The position numbers were made by a program, and so were the translations under genes. DNA of 64,000 nucleotides from Marinobacter sp. F4206 (lineage in GTDB: Bacteria; Pseudomonadota; Gammaproteobacteria; Pseudomonadales; Oleiphilaceae). Positions 51,148 through 61,135 of the stretch are shown in pieces. The DNA is taken from contig NZ_JAHXKI010000002.1 of the NCBI RefSeq assembly GCF_019392195.1, positions 1,364,001 to 1,428,000 on the forward strand, written 5' to 3'. Numbering within the stretch: the stretch's first letter is position 1; every line of letters starts with the position of its first letter. The notes under the pieces are model-generated. The model searched no databases and was not told the origin of the DNA. It was given only the letters and a program-made list of their open reading frames with translations.

Positions 51148-53907
51148 TTAAGCAGATTTGAGCATTTCCCGCACCACGTAGTGCAGGATGCCTCCGTGCT
51201 GGAAATAGACCGCCTCATTGGCCGTATCAATGCGTGACTTCAGGTCACAGGTTTCGGTAGAGCCGTCCTTGTAGGTCACCGTCATTGTCAGGGTCTGACC
51301 CGGCTTAATGTCACCCGACAGACCTTCAATGCTGATGGTTTCCTCACCCGTGAGCTTCAGGCTCTTACGGTCCGTGCCTTCCGGGAATTGCAGCGGCATT
51401 ACGCCCATACCAATGAGGTTGGACCGGTGAATCCGCTCATAGGATTCCGCCACCACTGCCCGGACACCCAGCAAGCGGGTTCCCTTGGCCGCCCAGTCGC
51501 GACTGGACCCGGTGCCGTACTCCTTGCCGGCGATGACCACCAGCGGGGTGCCCTCTTCCTGGTACTTCATGGCCGCATCGTAGATGGGCATCTGCTCGCC
51601 CGAAGGCACATGCCGGGTGAAGCCTCCCTCTACGCCGTCGAGCATTTCATTGCGGATGCGGACATTGGCAAAGGTGCCACGCATCATGACTTCGTGGTTG
51701 CCCCGGCGTGAGCCGTAGGAGTTGAAGTCTTTCGGATCGACACCCTGCGCCTGCAGGTACTTGCCGGCCGGTGTATCCGGCTTGAAGGAGCCGGCGGGCG
51801 AAATGTGATCGGTCGTCACCGAATCGCCCATCAGCGCCAGGATGTTGGCGTCCCGGATGTCCTCGATGGCTTCCGGGTCTTCACCCATGCCTTCAAAGAA
51901 CGGTGGATGCTGGATGTAGGTGGACTTGTCGGACCACTCGTACACCTTGCTCTCGGGCACCTTGAGGGCCTTCCAGGTGGCGTCGCCATCGAACACTTCG
52001 GCGTATTCCTTGCGGAACATGTCGGTTTTCACCTTCTCGACCGCCTCCGCGATTTCCTGCTGGCTCGGCCACAGGTCCTTCAGGTAAACCGGGTTACCGT
52101 CCTTGTCGGCGCCAAGAGGATCTTTCTCCATATCCAGACGGACGTTACCGGCCAGCGCGTAGGCTACGACCAGGGGCGGCGATGCCAACCAGTTGGTTTT
52201 CACCTGGGGATGCACCCGACCCTCGAAGTTGCGGTTACCTGAGAGCACCGATGCCACGGTCAGATCGCCATCGTTGATCGCTTTCTCAACGGCATCGGGC
52301 AGCGGACCCGAGTTACCAATGCAGGTGGTGCAACCATAGCCGACCAGATTGAAGCCCAGTTCATCGAGATCGTCCTGGAATCCGCCCACCCGCAGGTAGT
52401 CGGTCACCACCTTGGAGCCCGGCGCCAGGGACGTCTTCACCCAGGGCTTGGTTTTCAGGCCCTTCTGGACCGCTTTCTGGGCGATCAGGCCAGCAGCCAT
52501 CATCACACTCGGGTTCGACGTGTTGGTGCAGGAGGTAATCGCCGCAATCACCACGGCGCCAGGGTGCAGGCGGAAGGATTCTCCGTTCATCTCGACATCT
52601 TGGCTGGCGTGGTGTTCATAGCTGTCTTCCACGCCCACGGCGGTTTGTCCGCCCTCCGATTCCAGTTTGTCCTCCCGGGTATCCGCCGGCCCTTCGGCGG
52701 TTTCCATCAGCAACTCGAACGACGCCTTCATGTTCTTCAGGGCCACCCGGTCCTGGGGACGCTTCGGACCTGCCAGGCTGGCCTCGACTTCGCCCATGTC
52801 CAGTTCCAGGGTGTCGGTATAGATCGGCTCATGGCCCGGCTCCCGCCAGAGGCCTTGGGCCTTGGCATAGGCCTCCACCAGCTCGAGCTGATCGTCCTCG
52901 CGGCCGGTCAGGCGCATGTACTTGATGGTCTGCTCATCGACCGGGAAGAAGCCGCAGGTCGCCCCGTACTCGGGGGCCATATTGGCAATGGTGGCCCGAT
53001 CCGCCACCGGCATGTCCTTGAGACCGTCGCCGTAGAATTCCACGAACTTGCCCACGACCCCTTTCTTGCGCAGCATTTCCGTCACCGTCAGCACCAGATC
53101 GGTGGCGGTAATGCCTTCCCGAAGCTTGCCGGTAACCTTGAAGCCGACCACTTCGGGAATCAGCATGGACACCGGCTGGCCCAGCATCGCGGCTTCGGCC
53201 TCGATACCACCAACGCCCCAGCCCAGAATACCCAGACCATTGATCATGGTGGTATGGGAATCCGTGCCAACCAGGGTGTCCGGGTACGCAAAGGTCTTGC
53301 CGTCCTGGTCTTTCGACCACACGGTCTTGCCCAGGTACTCGAGGTTGACCTGGTGACAGATCCCCGTGCCCGGCGGCACCACCCGGAAGTTGTCAAAGGC
53401 CTGTTGGCCCCAGCGCAGGAACTCGTAACGCTCCTCGTTGCGCTCCATCTCGATCGCGACGTTGTCCTTGAACGACGACGGATCGCCGAAATGGTCCACC
53501 ATCACCGAGTGGTCGATCACCAGGTCCACCGGGGACAGCGGATTGATCAACGCCGGATCCTTGCCCGCCGCCTTCACGGCCTCGCGCATGGCCGCCAGGT
53601 CCACGACGCCGGGCACGCCGGTGAAGTCCTGCATCAGGACCCGTGCTGGTCGAAACTGAATCTCGGTATCGGAACGACGGTCCTTCAGCCATTGCACCAT
53701 AGCGTCGATGTGGCTGCGATCGACCGTGATGTCGTCCTCGTTGCGGAGCAGGTTCTCCATCAGAACCTTGAGCGAAAAGGGCAGCCGGTTGAGATCACCG
53801 AGGGTGTCTGCCGCCTTTGGCAAGCTGTAATAATGGTAGGTCTTGCCACCCGCATCCAGGCTGGACAAGGTATTCAGGCTGTCTTTACTGGGACTGTCGT
53901 TCGACAT
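51148..53907 (-). CDS. acnA: Aconitate hydratase A
   Basis: A 919-residue TCA-cycle enzyme that isomerises citrate and isocitrate. The three [4Fe-4S] cysteines are Cys460 ([11 protein letters not shown]), Cys526 and Cys529 ([12 protein letters not shown]). [24 protein letters not shown] and [17 protein letters not shown] are active-site segments. Length and sequence match AcnA (IRP-like), not AcnB. The ATG at 53907 has AAGGAGG upstream; a longer open frame to 54009 is leader. It stands alone; no adjacent citrate synthase. Confidence 0.96.
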   Translation of the reverse strand: MSNDSPSKDSLNTLSSLDAGGKTYHYYSLPKAADTLGDLNRLPFSLKVLMENLLRNEDDITVDRSHIDAMVQWLKDRRSDTEIQFRPARVLMQDFTGVPGVVDLAAMREAVKAAGKDPALINPLSPVDLVIDHSVMVDHFGDPSSFKDNVAIEMERNEERYEFLRWGQQAFDNFRVVPPGTGICHQVNLEYLGKTVWSKDQDGKTFAYPDTLVGTDSHTTMINGLGILGWGVGGIEAEAAMLGQPVSMLIPEVVGFKVTGKLREGITATDLVLTVTEMLRKKGVVGKFVEFYGDGLKDMPVADRATIANMAPEYGATCGFFPVDEQTIKYMRLTGREDDQLELVEAYAKAQGLWREPGHEPIYTDTLELDMGEVEASLAGPKRPQDRVALKNMKASFELLMETAEGPADTREDKLESEGGQTAVGVEDSYEHHASQDVEMNGESFRLHPGAVVIAAITSCTNTSNPSVMMAAGLIAQKAVQKGLKTKPWVKTSLAPGSKVVTDYLRVGGFQDDLDELGFNLVGYGCTTCIGNSGPLPDAVEKAINDGDLTVASVLSGNRNFEGRVHPQVKTNWLASPPLVVAYALAGNVRLDMEKDPLGADKDGNPVYLKDLWPSQQEIAEAVEKVKTDMFRKEYAEVFDGDATWKALKVPESKVYEWSDKSTYIQHPPFFEGMGEDPEAIEDIRDANILALMGDSVTTDHISPAGSFKPDTPAGKYLQAQGVDPKDFNSYGSRRGNHEVMMRGTFANVRIRNEMLDGVEGGFTRHVPSGEQMPIYDAAMKYQEEGTPLVVIAGKEYGTGSSRDWAAKGTRLLGVRAVVAESYERIHRSNLIGMGVMPLQFPEGTDRKSLKLTGEETISIEGLSGDIKPGQTLTMTVTYKDGSTETCDLKSRIDTANEAVYFQHGGILHYVVREMLKSA

Positions 53908-54164
53908 GTGGTGCCTCCTTTTCGTCGTTATCCGAACATTCGGGAAGGCCGTTCGAGCATGGCGCGCCGCGAAAACCGGCGACACTGGGCCATGCGCGAG
54001 CCCTTGCATCAGTGTGCGCGCGACATTGGATCAAACACAATACGGGACAGACTGGTGTAAGAACTCGGCGATGTGAAGTCATCTATAACTATTGCACCGA
54101 TTGGCCAGAGTTCAACCGCGCCCGGTGAATGTTCGGAATTCGCCGGATGAATGTCCGACCAAGA

Positions 54165-55679
54165 TCATACGCCCCGGTAATCGCGAACAAGACCATCCAC
54201 ATCACCGATGATCTGCTCCAGATGCCGGGCCATCGTCCGGGTACGTTCCGCTTCCTGAACCACCTCGGCGTTCTGGTCAGCCACACGCTGAACACCGTCA
54301 TTGATTTCCGACGAAGCAGTCGCCTGTTCTTCCGCGGCGGCTGCAATTTGATGGTTCATATCGCTGACGGTGGCAATGGCCATTTCAATCTGGCGAATGG
54401 CATCCCCGGTGCTGCGAACCGCTCTGCTGGTTTCGCCAGAACGGGTCTGGCCTATTTCGATGGCGGCAAAGGTCGCTTGGGAAACGGCGGTCAGGTCATC
54501 AATGGTACTGCCAATTTCACGGGTAAAATCCTGCGTTCTCCGCGACAGATTCCGGACTTCCTCCGCGACGACCGCGAACCCGCGGCCATGCTCGCCCGCC
54601 CTCGCCGCCTCAATCGCCGCGTTGAGCGCGAGCAGATTGGTCTGGTCCGAGATTTCGTTGATGGACGCGACGAACGAACCGATCGATTTCACCTTGTCCA
54701 CCAGCTCCGTCACCATCTGCGACGAGTCACCCAGGGCGCTATTAGTGGCTTCCGTCAGCTGCACCGCATGCTGGACATTTTTCCGCCCCTCCGCGGCTGC
54801 GTCCGACGCGTTGCTGGCCGACTCTGACGCCGCCTGGGCATTCTGTGCCACTTCATGGACAGTCGCCGTCATCTGGTTGATGGCGGTTGCCGCCTGGTCT
54901 GTCTGCCGATGCTGCTCCTCGACAACGCGGCTGGTCTGGTCACTGACGCTGGTCAGCTCGTCGGCGCTCTCCCGCAGTCGTCCCGACAGCTTCCCAACGT
55001 CACCAATCAAGCCCGCGAACTGATCCATCATGCCATTGAACGAACGGGCGGTCAGGGCGTCACCGGTTCCGTCCAGACGGCCACTGAGATCCTTGTTCGC
55101 TCCGAATTCACGGACAACGTCGATGATCTGAAACGCCTGCCTGCGCTCCATGGCCATCCGGAGCGCAAAAAACACCAGAATCCCGGCTTCAAACACCACA
55201 AACCCGGCATGCAGGAATGCCATGCCATAGGTCGCTTCGTGATTGAACAACATGATGGGCATGGTCCCCACTGTCAGCCCGGACTGCTGCAAAGCCGTCA
55301 ACACCAAGTGATGGACAGCAATAACGCCGGCGCCCGCTACCACCGGTAGCCAGTCGCGATAGATGATGATCAGGGCGAGGGCCGCAAAGATATGGAAATG
55401 CATTTCCACCCGCCCCATCTGGGATTGAATCATGATTGCCGACCAGGCCATCAGGCAGGCGGCAAAGAACACAGAGCAGGCACGCTGGCCTCGCAGTAGG
55501 AAATACCCGCCAGTAACGACCAATCCCAGCAACAGAGATGCCAGCAGAGCGAACCCACCGGTCTCAAATTCCAGCGGGATCAGGAACGCCACAACGGGTA
55601 TATGGGCAAGCAGAATAAAAAGCAGGTAGCGGTCGTTACGCAGCGCTTCCTGGTGAGCGTGATTAAGGGATTCAGCCAT
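54165..55679 (-). CDS. Methyl-accepting chemotaxis protein with polytopic N-terminus, no HAMP seen
   Basis: A 504-residue chemoreceptor. The first 185 residues carry about six hydrophobic segments, with a histidine-containing stretch [33 protein letters not shown] resembling the N-termini of some GGDEF proteins, not a periplasmic sensor. A HAMP-like linker is weak; residues 190-500 are the coiled-coil signalling domain with the hairpin tip [32 protein letters not shown]. It likely senses a membrane or intracellular cue. GAGG is ten bases before ATG. Its own CheA partner is not in the window. Confidence 0.88.
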   Translation of the reverse strand: MAESLNHAHQEALRNDRYLLFILLAHIPVVAFLIPLEFETGGFALLASLLLGLVVTGGYFLLRGQRACSVFFAACLMAWSAIMIQSQMGRVEMHFHIFAALALIIIYRDWLPVVAGAGVIAVHHLVLTALQQSGLTVGTMPIMLFNHEATYGMAFLHAGFVVFEAGILVFFALRMAMERRQAFQIIDVVREFGANKDLSGRLDGTGDALTARSFNGMMDQFAGLIGDVGKLSGRLRESADELTSVSDQTSRVVEEQHRQTDQAATAINQMTATVHEVAQNAQAASESASNASDAAAEGRKNVQHAVQLTEATNSALGDSSQMVTELVDKVKSIGSFVASINEISDQTNLLALNAAIEAARAGEHGRGFAVVAEEVRNLSRRTQDFTREIGSTIDDLTAVSQATFAAIEIGQTRSGETSRAVRSTGDAIRQIEMAIATVSDMNHQIAAAAEEQATASSEINDGVQRVADQNAEVVQEAERTRTMARHLEQIIGDVDGLVRDYRGV

Positions 55680-55849
55680 CGTACAAGACCTCAAACTCAA
55701 AACGGCAGGTACCGTGAATCCGTTCAACACCAGCAACGTTTGTTTTTAGAATAATCGACTGTGACTCTTATACGGTCGCCAAATGCGTCAGATCAGCTGT
55801 TGATGTAACCAAGAGTATCCATTCGCACCTGACCCCGGGAAAACGGCTG

Positions 55850-57673
55850 TCACATCTGCCGTTCACCATACAGCTGGGCGTACAGACCTTCGCGCCGGAT
55901 CAGCTCATCGTGGTGTCCTTCCTCTATAATCCGGCCGTCCTCAAACACGCAGGCGCGGTCGGCCTGTTTCACGGCACTCAGGCGGTGGGCGATGATCAGC
56001 GTGGTACGCTGACGCAGGAAGGCTTCCAGGTCACGGTGCAACTGGAACTCGGTTTCGGCATCCAGCGCCGAGGTGGCTTCGTCCAGGATTACCACGGACG
56101 GGTCGGAGAGGATCATCCGGGCAATCGCCAGACGCTGCCGCTGGCCGCCGGACAGACGGACGCCCTGGCGGCCGATCATGGTGTCCAGCTGTCTGGGCAT
56201 GACGGCCACTGTGTGATCCAGCTGGGCAATGCGCAGGGCATCCCAGAGTTCGGATTCGGGCTTGTCGCGCCCCAGGGTGAGGTTCTGGCGCACAGTGTCA
56301 TTGAACAGTGCCGGGTGCTGCAACACCGTGGCAACGTGTTCCCGCAGGCAGGGCAACCCAATGCGCTCAACCGGCACGTCGTCGATCAAGACATCGCCGT
56401 GCTGGGGCGTGTACATCCCGAGGATCACCTGCACCAGTGTCGATTTGCCGCCGCCACTGGCGCCCACCACGGCCACTTTCTCGCCCGGTTTCAGATCCAG
56501 GTTGATGCCCCTCAGCACCGGTTCATCGTCGTAGCTGAAGTACACATCCCTCAGGGTCAGGCCCACCGTATGGCGGCCCCGGAACGGGTTTTCCAGGGCC
56601 GGGTAGCGGGGTTCTTCTTTCAGCTCCAGCAGTCGATTGATCCGACCCAGGGCCGCATTGGCGGCAAACCAGGCGTACTGCATGTTCAGCATCTCCTGCA
56701 CTGGCGTCAGCATGAACCAGAGATAACCAAAGATGGCGAACATCATGCCGATGCTCAGATCACTGAACAACACGGTCACCATGGCCGCGCCCCGAAACAC
56801 GTCGACCCCGAACTGGAACAGGGCAAAGCTGGCCCGGGAGGCGGCATCGCTGCGCCACTCGAACTGGATGGCGTGGTCCCGCACCGTGCGCGCCCGATCA
56901 ATCAGCTGGCGCAGGTAGTGTTTTTCCCGGTTCGCCGCCCGGAGCTGGTGAATGGCATCCAGGGTCTCGGTAAGGTCACCCTGAAATTCCTCGTACGCGG
57001 CGTTCTCCCGACGCTTGAGTTCCTTGACCCGCTTACCGATCAGGATGGTGGCAAAGATCACCAGCGGGTTGAACAGCAGGATCAGCAAGGCCAGCTGCCA
57101 GTGCACCCACAGCAGCACCAGCGCCGTGCCGGTCACGGTCAGACTTGCCACCAGGAACCGGCTGATGGTGGTACCCAGAAACTGGTCCATGGTGTCGAGG
57201 TCAGTAATGAAGTGACTGCTGATCCCGCCCGAGCCACGGGTTTCGTATTCGGACATGGCAACCCGCTGCAACCGGCCCAGCAGACGGCACCGGATCCGGA
57301 ATACCACGTCCTTGGAGACCTTGGAGAATTCCCGGGACTGAAGGACATTGAAGGAGAGCGCCGCCAGCCTCAGCGCGAACGCAGCCAGCACCATCAGACC
57401 GATGTAGACCACGGGCTGCTGCCAGGCCTCCGGCAGCAGCCGGTTCATCACCGGCAACACCGGACCTGCCTCTTCCAGCAGCACCTCATCCACCAGCACC
57501 GGCAGCAGCAGGGGCACCGGCACGCTCATCACCGTCGCCATGATCGCCAGCAGGTTCGCCTTGACCAGGCGCGGTTTGTGCTTGAGTGCCAGCGCAAACA
57601 CATCGCGCCAGTGGTACAGGTTCTGCGTGCTGTCGGGTTTGCTGGTCTGGCTGGTACGCGGTTGCTGGTCCAA
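55850..57673 (-). CDS. ABC transporter with fused permease and ATPase (MsbA-like exporter)
   Basis: A 607-residue half-transporter. Residues 30-345 have six membrane helices (LPVLVDEVLLEEAG, SFNVLQSREFSKVSKDVVFRIR). The ATPase has Walker A GASGGGKST, a Q-loop TVLQHPALFNDTV, signature LSGGQRQR, Walker B VVILDEAT, and His in IIAHRLSAV. It works as a homodimer exporting a lipid or peptide from the cytoplasmic side; the substrate cannot be told. The start is TTG at 57671-57673 with GGAGG upstream and matches the first residues of the family. Confidence 0.88.
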   Translation of the reverse strand: MDQQPRTSQTSKPDSTQNLYHWRDVFALALKHKPRLVKANLLAIMATVMSVPVPLLLPVLVDEVLLEEAGPVLPVMNRLLPEAWQQPVVYIGLMVLAAFALRLAALSFNVLQSREFSKVSKDVVFRIRCRLLGRLQRVAMSEYETRGSGGISSHFITDLDTMDQFLGTTISRFLVASLTVTGTALVLLWVHWQLALLILLFNPLVIFATILIGKRVKELKRRENAAYEEFQGDLTETLDAIHQLRAANREKHYLRQLIDRARTVRDHAIQFEWRSDAASRASFALFQFGVDVFRGAAMVTVLFSDLSIGMMFAIFGYLWFMLTPVQEMLNMQYAWFAANAALGRINRLLELKEEPRYPALENPFRGRHTVGLTLRDVYFSYDDEPVLRGINLDLKPGEKVAVVGASGGGKSTLVQVILGMYTPQHGDVLIDDVPVERIGLPCLREHVATVLQHPALFNDTVRQNLTLGRDKPESELWDALRIAQLDHTVAVMPRQLDTMIGRQGVRLSGGQRQRLAIARMILSDPSVVILDEATSALDAETEFQLHRDLEAFLRQRTTLIIAHRLSAVKQADRACVFEDGRIIEEGHHDELIRREGLYAQLYGERQM

Positions 57674-57819
57674 GAATCCTCCGGTTTGACTGCCTGCCCT
57701 GACCCATACGTCCGGGGCCTGACAATAGTCTACCTGTTAACCGGTTTGCTGCGATTGCCGATGACATCTGTCATGATTGGCGCTCGATTTTTTCTGACGG
57801 ACCAGTACGAAGGCCAGCC

Positions 57820-59274
57820 GTGAAACACGATTGCGATTACCACCCGGGAGCCCCGGCCAAATGGCACTGCGGAGAGTGCCAGATGCATTACTGCAGCCGC
57901 TGTATGCCGGATGCCGATACCCGGCAACGGCGGGCCCTGTGCCCCCAGTGCAGCAAGGCCATGCGGTACCTGGGTGCCGCGACCGAAGTGGTGCCGTTCT
58001 GGAACCGGGTCGGCGCGTTTTTCCGGTACCCCTTCCACAGCGATCCTTTGATCGTCATCGCCATTTGCACCCTGGTACCGGTGGTGGCCCCGGCCAATCT
58101 GATTGGCATCCTGATCTGGCTGGTGCTGGCCCTCGCCCTGTTCAAATACACCTATGCGGTGATCAACCATACCGCCGAAGGGCATCTGAAACCGCCGCCG
58201 GTTTCCACCGCATTCACCGGTAGCGGCTTCGACATTGTCATCCTGCAATTGCTGGTCTTTGTGCTCATGGGCGGTCTGGTGGCGGCAGCCGGCATGCTGG
58301 GCGGCCCGCTGTTGATGATGCTGGCCCTGGCCTTCGTGGTGCTGGCCCTGCCGGCGAGCATCATGGTGCTGGCCATGGAACGCTCGGTGGGTGCGGCCGT
58401 CAACCCGATGAACCTGGCGCTGCTTATTTCCCGGATCGGGAGCCCCTACTTTCTCCTTTACGGCTACCTGATCCTGCTGACCCTGGCCTCGGGCGCTGCC
58501 CAGGATTTTGCCGTCAGCCATTTCCCGTTCTGGGTGTCGCAACCTCTGGCCGGTTTCCTGAACAGTACCTTTACCCTGATCCTGTTCCACATGCTCGGTT
58601 ACCTGTTGTTCCAGTACCAGGAAGAGCTCGGCTTCGCATCAGACCTCCAGGACGGCCCCGAGGGACAGGACAACCACGAACGTGACCGCAGCGCCCGCTT
58701 CGACGCCGACATCGACATGAACCTGAAGGACGGCAACTACGACCGGGTTCAGTCCATGCTGAAAGAGGCACTCAAGCGTGACCGCGATAACGCCCTTCGC
58801 ATTGGCCAGCTTTACCAGTTGCTGACCGCGTGCAACGACGTCACCGAGCTCTATCGCTACCATCCCAGAATCCTCGGCTGGCTGGCCGACCGCAACGACG
58901 GCGATGGCATGGCGGCAATGCTGGCGTCCCTGTACGCCGCCGAGCCCCAGTTCCGCCTGGATGATCCGGAGCTGGCCGTGCGCTGTGCCCGCGCCCTCTA
59001 CCATCGCGGCCAGTTCAAGCCAGCGCTGAAGCTGCTGCAGGATTTCCACAAACGCTTCCCGGACAGCGACCAGCTTGCGCCGGCCTACCTGCTGGTGGCG
59101 CAAGCACTCGCGAATGGGATGAATCAGTGGGAAAAAGCGACGGCCTTCCTGACCTTCATCCAGAAACGCTGCATGAACCACCCGCTGCACGAGCAGATTG
59201 CCACCTACCTGGAACAGGCCGAGAAGCGCGAGCCCCTGAAAGGACCGAAGGCGACCTTCGCAGTTCACGATTAG
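57820..59274 (+). CDS. Zinc-finger (B-box-like) membrane protein with TPR-like C-terminus
   Basis: A 484-residue protein. Residues 1-50 hold a zinc-binding module with Cys5, His8, Cys17, Cys20, Cys25, Cys28, Cys41, Cys44 (DCDYHPGAPAKWHCGECQMHYCSRCMPD). Four to six membrane segments fall between 70 and 270. Residues 290-484 are helical repeats of TPR type. The GTG start has AAGG upstream. Its stop codon's last base begins the arm of repeat copy D, and the gene converges with a rhomboid protease that has the same TPR-like tail. No function is known to me; the pair may act in protein quality control. Confidence 0.8.
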   Translation: MKHDCDYHPGAPAKWHCGECQMHYCSRCMPDADTRQRRALCPQCSKAMRYLGAATEVVPFWNRVGAFFRYPFHSDPLIVIAICTLVPVVAPANLIGILIWLVLALALFKYTYAVINHTAEGHLKPPPVSTAFTGSGFDIVILQLLVFVLMGGLVAAAGMLGGPLLMMLALAFVVLALPASIMVLAMERSVGAAVNPMNLALLISRIGSPYFLLYGYLILLTLASGAAQDFAVSHFPFWVSQPLAGFLNSTFTLILFHMLGYLLFQYQEELGFASDLQDGPEGQDNHERDRSARFDADIDMNLKDGNYDRVQSMLKEALKRDRDNALRIGQLYQLLTACNDVTELYRYHPRILGWLADRNDGDGMAAMLASLYAAEPQFRLDDPELAVRCARALYHRGQFKPALKLLQDFHKRFPDSDQLAPAYLLVAQALANGMNQWEKATAFLTFIQKRCMNHPLHEQIATYLEQAEKREPLKGPKATFAVHD

Positions 59275-59380
59275 GGCAAGTGGACGAGGCTTCCCAAAAC
59301 CGTGCGGAGCCATGGATGGCGGAGCCGAGCATACATGGACGTATTCACAGCGTGTTTTGGGAAGCCTCGTCCACTTGCCC
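59274..59380. repeat. Cruciform intergenic repeat, copy D
   Basis: Perfect 27-base arms at 59274-59300 and 59354-59380. The core keeps GTGCGGAGCCATGGATGGCGG but has a different second half, GAGCATACATGGACGTATTCACAGCG, close to copy B. The left arm starts on the last base of a stop codon and the right arm ends seven bases from the stop of the converging rhomboid gene, so it fills the whole gap. Confidence 0.9.
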
Positions 59381-59386
59381 TGCCCG

Positions 59387-60832
59387 CTAGGCTTGAAGCA
59401 ACTGCCGGTAATGCCGGGCCTTGGGCTCCATCTGGCGTTTCTCGAATTCTTCCACCAACAGCCGGCAAGCCTCTGTGGTCAGCAATTCTTCACCGGTGCC
59501 GCGCAGGCGTTCGAACGCCTTCTCGGCGGCCTTCAGGTCCTGCTGCTTGAGGCTGGTGAACAACACCCGGTTGTGGTCTTCGGCACTCAGGGGCTGATGG
59601 CTTTCCCCCTTGCCCAGATATTCCTGCCAGACCTCAATCATCTGTTCCGGCTGCCGGCGGACCATCGCGTCGTTCATCAGTTCGCGGGTGCGGTCCCGGT
59701 ATTCCGGCAAGTCCGGCCGCAGTTTGGCCAGCCGGTAGAGATGCTCCAGCAGTATCGGGCGATCCGGGTAATGGTCACGTAGCGCCTCGAACTGCCGGCG
59801 CGCCAGTTCAAACTCCATTCGCCCGAGGCTGGCCATTGCCTGGGCATAACCGTTGGTGAAGCGGGCATCGAGCTCTTCATCCTCGGGTTCGAAAAACTCT
59901 TCCCGCACCTGTAACCAGCTGCGCCCCAGCATCCAGACCAGACCCGCGCCGGCAATCAGCCCCCCGGCGTGGGCCATGTAGGCGATGCCGGTTGCACCGG
60001 CAAACCAGTAATCGTAGATTTCCTTGCCCAGCCAGACCGGCAGCATGGCCAGGGCCGGCGCCCGAAAATAGTTGAAGTAGACCCCGAGAAAGTAGAAGAA
60101 CCGAATTTGCTGCAGGCCGTAAATGGCCACGTACATCCCCATCAACCCGGAGATCGAACCGGACGCGCCCACCAGGGGCACCGGGCTGCCAGTGGAAAAG
60201 GCGGTGAAGACCAGACCGGACAGGGCACCACACAGCAGATAGGCGATCAGGAATCGCGACGGCCCAAGGGCTTTTTCAACGGTGAATCCAAGCAGGAACA
60301 GGAACACCAGGTTACCGATGATGTGGCCCCAGCCACCGTGCAGGAACTGGTAGGTGATCAGGGTGTACAGGGACAGTTCCGCCGGCACCAGCCCGAGCTG
60401 AAACGAACTCAGTTCCTGGATAAACTTTTCTTCGATCGGCGCCCGCTGCTCGTTCCAGCGGGCCCGATCCCCAGCGGCCCAGATAACCGATTGATTGTTC
60501 TGCAAGTACTGGTAGAACTCTCGATCCATGAGCAGGTTCACCGCCAACCAGAACTGCTCATTGTCGGCCCGCAATTCCTGAAACTGCTGGAGTTCGTAGA
60601 CCCGATCCTGGGCGCCCTCGAAACGGATCTGGCGCTGGAGGTAATCCTCATACGCCGGCGCCTCAAGTGTCTGGAGATCGGATTCGAGATACTGGGATAC
60701 GGCCTGTTCGAGCTTCTGGCTATCGCCCCCCTGGTAAAACAGAAAAACCAGCAGGCACGCCAGCATCAGTCCAAGGGTGACCCAGGGCGGGCGTTTCCAG
60801 TTAACGGCGTTCTCGGCGGGAATAATCAGCAT
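59387..60832 (-). CDS. Rhomboid-family intramembrane serine protease with TPR-like C-terminus
   Basis: A 481-residue membrane protein. TM1 is at 17-34, a periplasmic or cytoplasmic helical loop at 35-150, then the rhomboid core (155-310) with HGGWGHIIGNLVF, catalytic Ser224 in GASGSISG and catalytic His288 in YMAHAGG. Residues 330-481 form TPR-like helices. The active dyad is intact, so it should cleave membrane proteins within the bilayer. It faces the zinc-finger membrane protein gene across repeat D. Confidence 0.9.
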   Translation of the reverse strand: MLIIPAENAVNWKRPPWVTLGLMLACLLVFLFYQGGDSQKLEQAVSQYLESDLQTLEAPAYEDYLQRQIRFEGAQDRVYELQQFQELRADNEQFWLAVNLLMDREFYQYLQNNQSVIWAAGDRARWNEQRAPIEEKFIQELSSFQLGLVPAELSLYTLITYQFLHGGWGHIIGNLVFLFLLGFTVEKALGPSRFLIAYLLCGALSGLVFTAFSTGSPVPLVGASGSISGLMGMYVAIYGLQQIRFFYFLGVYFNYFRAPALAMLPVWLGKEIYDYWFAGATGIAYMAHAGGLIAGAGLVWMLGRSWLQVREEFFEPEDEELDARFTNGYAQAMASLGRMEFELARRQFEALRDHYPDRPILLEHLYRLAKLRPDLPEYRDRTRELMNDAMVRRQPEQMIEVWQEYLGKGESHQPLSAEDHNRVLFTSLKQQDLKAAEKAFERLRGTGEELLTTEACRLLVEEFEKRQMEPKARHYRQLLQA

Positions 60833-61135
60833 GGGCGGTCACAATTCATCACAATCTGTCCCTGAAAACCTGTTTTTTACCACAGTAAGGCCTTCTTTTC
60901 GCGTTCAAATGGTATCCGGCGTCAAGGCAAAGCCGATGCAAGCCCGGAAATGTGCCCGGTTCCATGGTTTCTGACTCCCCCTGTCATCGAAGGGTCACAG
61001 AAATGCCATTTAATCAGGCCATCAGGGAGCGGACCTGCCTTATCGACCATTCGCCAATTGCCGTTATTTCCGCTCCAGCCAATAGTGAACGGGAATAACA
61101 AGAAAAACCGGATACTGGAATCAAGGATACTGCCA
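60833..61135. other. 303-bp divergent non-coding region
   Basis: No gene is supported here. It holds the leaders of the divergent rhomboid and OmpA-domain genes. A weak promoter-like pair TTGCCG-17-AATAGT precedes the OmpA gene. A stretch near 60910-60970 has GGCAAAGCCGATGCAAGCCCGG, which looks structured, but it does not fit a riboswitch family that I can confirm. Confidence 0.5.

Noticed and set aside
52564..54060. 498-codon plus-strand frame opposite acnA
   Set aside because: Antisense of aconitase, His/Gln/Gly-rich, no start signals.
55910..57823. 637-codon plus-strand frame opposite the ABC exporter
   Set aside because: Antisense shadow; the opposite strand has all ABC motifs.
11448..59550. 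Short ORFs starting MRSHGWRS... at 11448, 24682 (minus) and 59302
   Set aside because: They read through the repeat core GTGCGGAGCCATGGATGGCGG; the likeness among the peptides comes from the DNA repeat, not from shared protein genes.
60910..60975. Possible riboswitch-like stretch (GGCAAAGCC...)
   Set aside because: Shows part of a c-di-GMP-I-like wording but not the GGCAAACC...GGGACGCAAAGCC order or the closing helices; I cannot support it.
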